Shown in pieces: positions 1 through 5,058 of a DNA stretch of 6,839 bases. Source of the DNA: Bacteroidota bacterium. GTDB taxonomy: Bacteria; Bacteroidota; Bacteroidia; Flavobacteriales; Flavobacteriaceae. Each line of letters starts with the position of its first letter. Within the stretch, counting starts at the first letter, position 1. Below the pieces are notes generated by a model that made no database searches, was not told the origin of the DNA, and was given only the letters and a program-made list of their open reading frames with translations. The stretch lies in NCBI GenBank assembly GCA_024280815.1, contig JAJRPL010000373.1:1-6839 (forward strand). The letters run 5' to 3'. Position numbers and translations under genes: made by a program.

Positions 1-42
1 AATTTATCATCTGACTGAAAATAGGCTGTCCGAAAAAAAATG

Positions 43-50
43 TACTTTTG
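43..50 (+). promoter_or_regulatory. Candidate -7 promoter element (TActTTTG)
   Basis: The sequence TACTTTTG matches the Bacteroidota primary-sigma -7 consensus TAnnTTTG exactly. No convincing TTG (-33) element lies 17-23 bases upstream; only CTG triplets occur nearby, at unsuitable spacing. Transcription would begin around 56-58, directly before the stem-loop at 57-85 and the terminator-like hairpin at 92-120. It could therefore drive a transcript of about 65 nt. A match to a degenerate 8-mer in AT-rich DNA can arise by chance, so support is moderate at best. Confidence 0.35.
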
Positions 51-91
51 CTCATGGTTGTGTTTTATGTGGAAGTAAAAACAACTATACG

Positions 92-121
92 AAAAAAGCA
101 TCAATTATTGATGCTTTTTTT
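92..121. terminator. Rho-independent, bidirectional terminator-like hairpin
   Basis: A perfect 13-bp stem pairs 92-104 (six A then GCATCAA) with 108-120 (TTGATGC then six T) around a 3-nt loop. The A tract on one side and T tract on the other make it a plausible intrinsic terminator on either strand. It may end a gene left of the window or a short RNA starting near 57. The sugar transferase promoter at 187-194 lies downstream of it and is thereby insulated. Confidence 0.6.
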
Positions 122-186
122 ATCGGACAACAATGATTTTAAATATAATTTTTGCAGATAATTTACGTTATTATAAATAATATCTG

Positions 187-194
187 TATATTTG
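187..194 (+). promoter_or_regulatory. Candidate promoter of the sugar transferase gene (TAtaTTTG)
   Basis: TATATTTG is an exact TAnnTTTG match, giving an expected transcription start near 200-203. No strong TTG is found at the -33 position. It is the last good promoter-like element before the gene starting at 440 and would give a 5' leader of about 240 nt. The TTG at 192-194 lies inside this element, which argues against it serving as a start codon. Confidence 0.45.
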
Positions 195-224
195 CGAAGC
201 TATATAAAAGAACCCCTAAAAAAA

Positions 225-425
225 ATGATACTTACAACTTATAAGTATATAAAAAAATGGAATATTAATTTTCCAGTTTTATTTCAAAAACTAGAGACTA
301 GAGTGTATATTATTCTTTTCAATATAGTTTATTTTTCTTTCAACTATTTTTCTTTAACTAAACCGAAATTAATTAATATCATTGGTATGCATCCATATGA
401 TTTTTATTTAAAAGATAAAGTTTAA
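225..425 (+). CDS. Doubtful small membrane-type ORF in the leader of the sugar transferase gene
   Basis: This 66-codon ORF starts at the ATG at 225, preceded by an A-rich stretch of the kind Bacteroidota use in place of a Shine-Dalgarno. An in-frame extension to the TTG at 192 is unlikely because that triplet belongs to the -7 promoter element. The predicted peptide has a basic N-terminal part (KYIKK), one hydrophobic stretch at about residues 28-44 that could span a membrane, and a polar tail ending in KDKV. It stops 14 bases before the next gene, so translational coupling is conceivable. I recognise no family. The composition is very AT-rich, and chance ORFs of this length are common in such DNA. 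If it is not real, 1-439 holds no gene at all, only the hairpins and promoter elements listed separately. Confidence 0.25.
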   Translation: MILTTYKYIKKWNINFPVLFQKLETRVYIILFNIVYFSFNYFSLTKPKLINIIGMHPYDFYLKDKV

Positions 426-439
426 TTAAAAATATTGCT

Positions 440-1828
440 ATGATTTTAAACTCCCCACCCAAAACACCAGAATTTAAAGATTACTTTAAGTTAGAAAATA
501 AAAGTAGCCTTGAAGCATTTCTACATTCAATTGTCACAGAAGAACCTTTGGTGAAAAATAAAACGGTTTCATTAAAACCACGTATTCTAAATTTAAAAAA
601 ATCTTCAGAATTTTCATCACTTGAAAGAATTAAAATTGTAGTTGATGGATTGGTAGGTACTGAAAGTGAAAGTGAGATTTGTAAAAAGGAAGGCATTTCA
701 AATAAAATGTATTCTAAATGGAAAATTGAATTTTTAGATGCATTTAATAAATATTCTGAAATTGAAATTTTACAAAAAGCGTTAAATTCTAATAATAAAA
801 AGACTATAGTTTCTGAGGTTGGGCTAGATGCATATAATTTCTTTAAGAAGCATATCGATATTTCTTCTATAAAGAATTTGGTAATTCCAAAAACTAAATT
901 ACTATCTGCATATAATAATATTGATGGCACTGAAAATGTTATTTTACTTGATAAAATAAATAATTTTCGACAAATTAATAAGCAATTTGAAGATGTTAAT
1001 GCTAAGTTACCAATAGGAGGTATCCTGTTAGGAAGTTTTGAAACCTTTACTGCTATAGCTCAAAAGAATCCTATATATAAAATTCCTGTTTTAAAACATT
1101 TATACTTTGGTTTTGAGTTTTTATTCAAAAGAGTATTTCCTAAATTACCAATTTTAAAGAAAATCTATTTTTTCTCTACTAAGGGTAAAAACAGGTTTCT
1201 TTCTAAAGCAGAATCTTTAGGTCGATTAGTTTCTTGTGGTTTTGATATTATAGATGTAAAAGAAATTGATGGAATAAACTATTTTGCTGTTGAAAAAGTT
1301 AAAGAACCAGCTTTTAATATGAACCCTAGTTATGGTCCATTATTTAAAATGAATCGTGTTGGTAAGAATGGTAAAATTATTGGTGTATATAAGTTAAGAA
1401 CTATGCACCCGTATTCAGAATACTTACAAGATTATGTGTTAAAATTAAATGGTTATGCAGAGTCAGGAAAACCTGCTGATGATTTTAGAATTGTGCCTTG
1501 GGGTAAGTTTATGCGTCGTTATTGGTTTGATGAATTGCCACAATTAATTAATGTATTAAAAGGAGAATTGAAGTTAGTAGGCGTTAGACCAGTTTCTGAA
1601 CGTTATTTTCAAGACATTCCTAAAGATATTCAAGAGTTGCGTTTGACTCAAAAACCTGGATGTGTACCACCTTATGTAGCTTTAGATAGAAAAGGTTCTG
1701 TAGGTAGTGTATTACAAGCAGAAAAAGAATACCTTGAAGAAAAAAATAGAAATCCATATACTACAGATACGAAGTATTTCTTTAAAGCGATGTACAACAT
1801 TATTTTCAAAAAGAAAAGAAGTGCATAG
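440..1828 (+). CDS. Sugar transferase (WcaJ/PglC-type phosphoglycosyltransferase) with N-terminal HTH and methyltransferase-like domain
   Basis: The 462-residue protein has three visible parts. Residues about 59-104 look like the helix-turn-helix of IS3-type transposase OrfA proteins, with ICKKEGIS followed by MYSKWKIEF including the conserved Trp. Residues about 127-287 resemble the degenerate class I methyltransferase-like half seen in a group of Bacteroidota sugar transferases (DKINNFRQIN, LPIGGILLGSFET, SCGFDIIDVK). Residues about 298-456 are the bacterial sugar transferase domain (PF02397 type): YGPLFKMNRVGKNGK, YKLRTM, then FDELPQLINVLKGELKLVG and VRP. Asp364-Glu365 correspond to the catalytic acidic dyad. 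Members transfer a sugar phosphate from a nucleotide sugar to polyprenyl phosphate at the inner membrane, starting capsule, O-antigen or exopolysaccharide units. No classical long N-terminal transmembrane helices are present; membrane contact probably comes from the hydrophobic stretch at about 212-245. Start at 440 is the only ATG before residue 90. Sugar substrate unknown. The transferase assignment is firm; the HTH assignment is good but unverified. Confidence 0.88.
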   Translation: MILNSPPKTPEFKDYFKLENKSSLEAFLHSIVTEEPLVKNKTVSLKPRILNLKKSSEFSSLERIKIVVDGLVGTESESEICKKEGISNKMYSKWKIEFLDAFNKYSEIEILQKALNSNNKKTIVSEVGLDAYNFFKKHIDISSIKNLVIPKTKLLSAYNNIDGTENVILLDKINNFRQINKQFEDVNAKLPIGGILLGSFETFTAIAQKNPIYKIPVLKHLYFGFEFLFKRVFPKLPILKKIYFFSTKGKNRFLSKAESLGRLVSCGFDIIDVKEIDGINYFAVEKVKEPAFNMNPSYGPLFKMNRVGKNGKIIGVYKLRTMHPYSEYLQDYVLKLNGYAESGKPADDFRIVPWGKFMRRYWFDELPQLINVLKGELKLVGVRPVSERYFQDIPKDIQELRLTQKPGCVPPYVALDRKGSVGSVLQAEKEYLEEKNRNPYTTDTKYFFKAMYNIIFKKKRSA

Positions 1829-1848
1829 TATAAATTTATGTATCTTAT

Positions 1849-1892
1849 TAAAAAATAAACCCCATCTAAATATAGATGGGGTTTATTTTTTA
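1849..1892. terminator. Strong bidirectional intrinsic terminator between convergent genes
   Basis: A perfect stem of about 20 bp pairs 1849-1868 with 1873-1892 around the 4-nt loop AATA. The core is GC-rich (CCCCATCTA against TAGATGGGG), flanked by A-rich and T-rich arms that give a U tract in either direction. It lies 20 bases after the sugar transferase stop and 33 bases past the stop of the convergent lipoprotein gene, so it plausibly serves both. Confidence 0.9.
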
Positions 1893-1925
1893 TATGTATC
1901 TGTAACCCCTGAGCTGATTTATTCT

Positions 1926-3095
1926 TTAAAACTGTTGCTGACTCAATAAAGTTGTAACTTTTTGCTTAAAATTACTTATTGCATATTTAACAAACTCATA
2001 ATCTTTAGGATATGGTATTTCTTTTGACTGTAATGCTTTGTGGTATTTTTGTTCTATTGCACGTTGATCACCTCTATATTTACCATAAGTGTTTTGGAAT
2101 TTTGCTTCTCCAAACAGGGGGGTTGTAGATACTGTAGTGTTTTTATTTAAATCTTTAATAGTTACTGTACCGTCTAGTTTAGAAGCTTTATTCTGTTGGT
2201 ATAAAGCCACTTCCGCTTTCACAATTTTATATTTAGCAGTTTTAATATCATTCCCTTTAGCATCTTTCATTACATTACCATTACCATCTAGTTTGTATTG
2301 ATAACCATCTTGTACTTTTGCTTCTTGTGGTACAGTTTGCTGAGAAGTCTTTTCGGGTTCAAAAGTTAACTTATTTAACAAAATATCAATTTGGTAAGAA
2401 TAAAGAATTCCTTTTTCTTTATTGTTATGGTACAATACCCACGGATTATTAAAGTTTGTAGAATTAATTGCAGAAAAACCTTTGATACTATCGTTAGAAA
2501 TAGTTTTTACATTATTTTTAAGTGTTACATAAACAAAACTACTTCCTTTGTTTTTAGCTTTTTTCAGCAAAGCATCTAAATCATTTCTATACGTTGGATT
2601 TAAATACATTAAATCTTCTAAATGCTTATAAGCCGTTCTAGCATCTAACTGACTTCCTTTCATTTTATCAATTGCATTTTTATATAATGCGGTTGAGTAA
2701 TTATTTTTTGACGATTTTACTTTCTTGGTGTAATCATCAAAATCAAAAGAGACTTCATTCCCTTCAAAATATAATGGCTGTAGAGCTTTTATTTCATCTT
2801 GTCTGATATCAAGATTTAGATATTTTCCATATACTTTTTTAAGATTTTCAGGGGTTTTATTTTTTTGTAATACCTTTATTTCGTCTAAATCAACTTTAGC
2901 AGCTTTAATAAATGCTTCTTTTAAAATAGGAATATGCTTTTGTTTTGACTTTTTTGTTTTGTCTTTGTTTAATTGTGCTACTGAAGTATTAAAAGCTTCT
3001 GTATAATTACCAGTTTGAATTAAATTAGTGGCTTTTTGTGTACTTCCGCATGATACTATTGAAATAGCTAAAAAGAGGAGTAGTATATTCTTCAT
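1926..3095 (-). CDS. Uncharacterised lipoprotein with TPR-like N-terminal region
   Basis: The 389-residue protein begins MKNILLLFLAISIVSCGS, a lipoprotein signal peptide with lipobox IVSC and Cys16 as the expected lipidated residue. The residues after Cys16 (GSTQKA) lack the acidic run that flavobacterial surface-export signals carry, so a periplasm-facing anchor is more likely (inference). Residues about 22-65 and 150-184 look like TPR-type helical pairs (TGNYTEAF; AYKHLEDLMYLNP). The middle and C-terminal half (about 185-350) looks beta-rich, with a Gly/Asp/Asn loop near 264-283 and a YRGDQRA motif at 340-346. I recognise no named family and assign no function. Hypothetical lipoproteins of this general look are common in Flavobacteriia. 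It has its own promoter-like element upstream and is separated from fahA by a hairpin, so it is probably a single-gene unit. Confidence 0.8.
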   Translation of the reverse strand: MKNILLLFLAISIVSCGSTQKATNLIQTGNYTEAFNTSVAQLNKDKTKKSKQKHIPILKEAFIKAAKVDLDEIKVLQKNKTPENLKKVYGKYLNLDIRQDEIKALQPLYFEGNEVSFDFDDYTKKVKSSKNNYSTALYKNAIDKMKGSQLDARTAYKHLEDLMYLNPTYRNDLDALLKKAKNKGSSFVYVTLKNNVKTISNDSIKGFSAINSTNFNNPWVLYHNNKEKGILYSYQIDILLNKLTFEPEKTSQQTVPQEAKVQDGYQYKLDGNGNVMKDAKGNDIKTAKYKIVKAEVALYQQNKASKLDGTVTIKDLNKNTTVSTTPLFGEAKFQNTYGKYRGDQRAIEQKYHKALQSKEIPYPKDYEFVKYAISNFKQKVTTLLSQQQF

Positions 3096-3120
3096 AATAA
3101 GTTTTGGTTATTGATTATTA

Positions 3121-3128
3121 CAAAGTTA
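3121..3128 (-). promoter_or_regulatory. Promoter -7 element of the lipoprotein gene (TAacTTTG)
   Basis: On the minus strand this reads TAACTTTG, an exact TAnnTTTG match, 25 bases before the lipoprotein ATG. A weak -33 candidate (GTG, minus strand 3150-3148) lies 19 bases upstream, which is the usual spacing. Transcription would start near 3115, giving a leader of about 20 nt. Confidence 0.6.
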
Positions 3129-3138
3129 ACATTTTAAT

Positions 3139-3180
3139 TTAAATCATCACAGCTACAATAAAATAGCTGAGATGATTTAA
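3139..3180 (-). terminator. Hairpin after fumarylacetoacetase, probable terminator
   Basis: Bases 3139-3155 pair with 3164-3180 (about 17 pairs with a single A-A mismatch) around an 8-nt loop. The hairpin begins 5 bases past the fahA stop codon on the minus strand. The sequence following the stem is only moderately T-rich, so it may be a weak terminator or a 3'-end protecting structure. It separates fahA from the promoter of the downstream lipoprotein gene, whose weak -33 candidate lies inside the stem. Confidence 0.55.
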
Positions 3181-3184
3181 TATT

Positions 3185-4465
3185 TTATCTTAAAGCGGGT
3201 AAAACTTTACCAGTACAATCTCCGAAACCTATACGAACTTCATCGTTTTCACAGAAACCTCTCATAATGACCGTATCTCCATCATTTATAAACTTACGTT
3301 CAGAACCATCGTTTAATTTAATTGGGTGTTGTCCTCTCCAAGTCAGTTCTAGCATAGAACCATAACTTTCTTTTGTTGGTCCTGATATTGTGCCTGAACC
3401 CATCATATCACCAGCTCTAACATTACAACCATTACTGGTATGATGTGCGAGTTGTTGTACCATTGTCCAATACATATATTTAAAATTAGAATGGCTAACC
3501 AATGTTTCTTCCTTACCCTCTGGTTGAATAAATGCTTGTAAATGGATGTCATAACTTTTTTTACCGCTTTGTTTTAGATAAGGTAAAGGTTTAGGGTCTT
3601 GCTTAGGGCTTTCAACTTTAAATGGTTTTAATGCATCTAAAGTTACTATCCAAGGTGAAATGGTTGAAGCAAAACTTTTCCCTAAAAAAGGCCCTAATGG
3701 TGCATACTCCCATCCTTGTATGTCTCTTGCACTCCAATCGTTAAAAAGTACCAAACCAAAAATATATTCTTGAGCATCTTCAATAGCAATAGACTGTCCT
3801 AAGTGATTAATATCAGTAGTTATAAAAGCCATTTCTAATTCAAAATCTAACAGTCTTGAAGGTCCGAAATTTGGCGTACTACTACCTTCAGGAGGTCTTG
3901 ATTGCCCAATAGGTCTTCTTACAGGAGTACCAGATGGGACAATAGAGGAACTTCTACCATGATAACCGATTGGAATATGTACCCAATTAGGTAATAATGC
4001 ATTTTCTGGATCTCTAAAAAGACTCCCAACATTTGTAGCATGTTCTTTACTGGCATAAAAATCTGTATAATCACCTATATCAACTGGTAATTGCATTTCA
4101 ATTTCTTCCATAGTAAAGATGATTTTATCTTTGTGAGTAGTATTTTCTTTTAAAGCAGAATTTTTAGCATCAAAAATATCAGCAATTCTATTTCTTACCA
4201 ATCGCCAAGTTTTTCTCCCATCAGCAATAAAGTCATTCAGTGTATCTTGTAAAAAAATATCATCAGTTAATGGGATACCTTCAAAATACCCTAATTGATG
4301 TAAAGCACCTAAATCAATAGCAAAGTCACCAATTCGTGTACCAATGGTAATAATGTCATCTCGTGTTAAAAAAACTCCAAAAGGAATATTTTGTATTGGA
4401 AAATCAGAATTTTCTTCAACAGTTAACCAAGTTTTTCTATTAGGATTATTCGCAGTTATTTTCAT
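3185..4465 (-). CDS. fahA: Fumarylacetoacetase
   Basis: The enzyme hydrolyses 4-fumarylacetoacetate to fumarate and acetoacetate, the last step of phenylalanine/tyrosine degradation through homogentisate, in the cytoplasm. The 426-residue product is close to the length of human FAH (419). Key residues match the human enzyme: metal ligands Asp135 (GDYTDFY), Glu209 and Glu211 (FELEMAF) and Asp243 (NDWSARDIQGWE); catalytic His142 (KEHATNVGSLFR); substrate-binding Tyr137, Arg151 and Tyr168; Lys263; Thr359 in SGTISGP; and Glu373 in GSMLELTW. The start is placed at MKITANNPNRKTWL, the usual family start. A longer in-frame ORF reaches 4537, but its extra 24 residues are non-homologous and the promoter -7 element (4483-4490) lies inside that extension. 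It is transcribed divergently from the DUF1569-glyA cluster. No other homogentisate-pathway genes are in the window. Confidence 0.97.
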   Translation of the reverse strand: MKITANNPNRKTWLTVEENSDFPIQNIPFGVFLTRDDIITIGTRIGDFAIDLGALHQLGYFEGIPLTDDIFLQDTLNDFIADGRKTWRLVRNRIADIFDAKNSALKENTTHKDKIIFTMEEIEMQLPVDIGDYTDFYASKEHATNVGSLFRDPENALLPNWVHIPIGYHGRSSSIVPSGTPVRRPIGQSRPPEGSSTPNFGPSRLLDFELEMAFITTDINHLGQSIAIEDAQEYIFGLVLFNDWSARDIQGWEYAPLGPFLGKSFASTISPWIVTLDALKPFKVESPKQDPKPLPYLKQSGKKSYDIHLQAFIQPEGKEETLVSHSNFKYMYWTMVQQLAHHTSNGCNVRAGDMMGSGTISGPTKESYGSMLELTWRGQHPIKLNDGSERKFINDGDTVIMRGFCENDEVRIGFGDCTGKVLPALR

Positions 4466-4482
4466 GTTTATAAATTTTAATT

Positions 4483-4490
4483 CAAATGTA
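4483..4490 (-). promoter_or_regulatory. Promoter -7 element of fahA (TAcaTTTG)
   Basis: On the minus strand this reads TACATTTG, an exact TAnnTTTG match, 17 bases upstream of the chosen fahA ATG at 4465. Transcription would start near 4475, giving a very short leader of about 10 nt. No clear TTG is found at the -33 position. The element supports the shorter fahA start. Its upstream region overlaps that of the divergent promoter at 4523-4530. Confidence 0.55.
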
Positions 4491-4522
4491 AATGTTTCTG
4501 TGTATATAAAAAATGAAATTAG

Positions 4523-4530
4523 TATTTTTG
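4523..4530 (+). promoter_or_regulatory. Promoter -7 element of the DUF1569-glyA-yciI cluster (TAttTTTG)
   Basis: TATTTTTG is an exact TAnnTTTG match, 35 bases upstream of the ATG at 4566. A weak -33-like CTG lies at 4498-4500, 22 bases upstream. Transcription would start around 4537. I see no comparable element immediately upstream of glyA or the YciI-like gene, so this is the likely promoter for all three. Confidence 0.5.
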
Positions 4531-4565
4531 ATTTCATTTTAACAAATAGATAACATTAATTAATA

Positions 4566-5018
4566 ATGGATACCATTTTAGACAAAAGTACCGCAGATGT
4601 TTTGATACAAAGAGTTCGTAATTTAACAGAGTTTTCAGAAGCAAGATGGGGAAAGATGAATATTGTACAGATGTTAGAGCATTGTAATGATTCTTCAAAG
4701 ATGGCAATTGGGACTAAAAAAATGAAACGTATGTTTTTAGGAAGGATTTTTGGTAAAATGATTTTAAAGAAAGTTCTTAAAAATGACAAACCTCTTAAAA
4801 GGAACTCACCAACTGTACCAGAACTTATTAGTAAAGGTAAAAATGAGTTTAAAACAGAAAAGGAAGATTTTATACGTGTTTTATCTACACTAGGAATGAT
4901 GAAAATAGAGGATTTTAACGGAAGAATACATCCCTTTTTCGGAGAAATGACTGGTAAAGAATGGGGAATTTTAATGTACAAACATTTTAATCATCATTTA
5001 GAACAATTTGGAGTATAA
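4566..5018 (+). CDS. DUF1569 family protein (DinB-like fold), function unknown
   Basis: The 150-residue protein has the two signatures I associate with DUF1569 (PF07606). The N-terminal WGKMNIVQMLEHC has His39 at the position of the first DinB-type metal ligand. The C-terminal HPFFGEMTGKEWG is followed by YKHFNHHLEQFGV, supplying His122, His140, His143 and His144. The DinB superfamily is a four-helix bundle, often metal-binding; some relatives are thiol-dependent S-transferases, but no reaction is established for this branch. Residues about 51-79 form a very basic linker rich in Lys and Met. There is no signal peptide, so it is presumably cytoplasmic. It is the first gene after the plus-strand promoter and lies 40 bases before glyA, suggesting co-transcription. 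Start at 4566 follows an A/T-rich leader with no alternative ATG close by. Confidence 0.85.
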   Translation: MDTILDKSTADVLIQRVRNLTEFSEARWGKMNIVQMLEHCNDSSKMAIGTKKMKRMFLGRIFGKMILKKVLKNDKPLKRNSPTVPELISKGKNEFKTEKEDFIRVLSTLGMMKIEDFNGRIHPFFGEMTGKEWGILMYKHFNHHLEQFGV

Positions 5019-5058
5019 TTTAAACAACACAATCTAATAAATTAAAATACAAGTAAAA

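Larger units (their letters stand above)
27..129. repeat. Imperfect inverted repeat enclosing two hairpins
   Basis: TGTCCGA at 27-33 is the exact reverse complement of TCGGACA at 123-129. The complementarity continues inward as an A run (34-40) against a T run (115-121), with one extra A at 122. The enclosed DNA holds a stem-loop at 57-85 (10 pairs, one bulged G, 8-nt loop) and a terminator-like hairpin at 92-120. The arrangement could be the closing stem of a folded RNA, or the terminal repeats of a very small non-autonomous element of about 100 bp. No clear target-site duplication is visible at the edges. The repeat is seen directly; its meaning is inference. Confidence 0.5.

Noticed and set aside
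2..136. Frame open from the left edge for 44 codons, including HGCVLCGS (a CxxC-like pair)
   Set aside because: No start is visible and the last part is encoded by the hairpin at 92-120. The rest shows no recognisable family. It could still be the end of a gene left of the window, but structure explains the stretch better.
192..224. TTG start extending the leader ORF upstream to 192
   Set aside because: The TTG is part of the TATATTTG -7 element at 187-194, so a transcript from this promoter would start after it.
481..930. 149-codon ORF on the minus strand
   Set aside because: It lies fully antisense to the sugar transferase gene (its HTH and linker region), with no recognisable motif. It is a by-product of AT-rich codons.
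1707..1949. 80-codon plus-strand ORF overlapping the end of the sugar transferase
   Set aside because: It is out of frame with the real gene, runs through the terminator at 1849-1892 and into the convergent lipoprotein gene, and shows no family resemblance.
2089..2579. Two plus-strand ORFs of 70 and 62 codons
   Set aside because: Both are antisense to the lipoprotein gene, hydrophobic only because the opposite strand is Lys/Asn-rich, and without promoter or start context.
4556..4981. 141-codon minus-strand ORF opposite DUF1569
   Set aside because: The opposite strand carries the conserved DUF1569 motifs with a promoter in front. The antisense frame has no motif and would read into the divergent promoter region.
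5019..5058. Riboswitch or separate promoter directly upstream of glyA
   Set aside because: The gap is only 40 bases, AT-rich, with no TAnnTTTG match and no stem-loop. It is too short for a known folate or glycine riboswitch.
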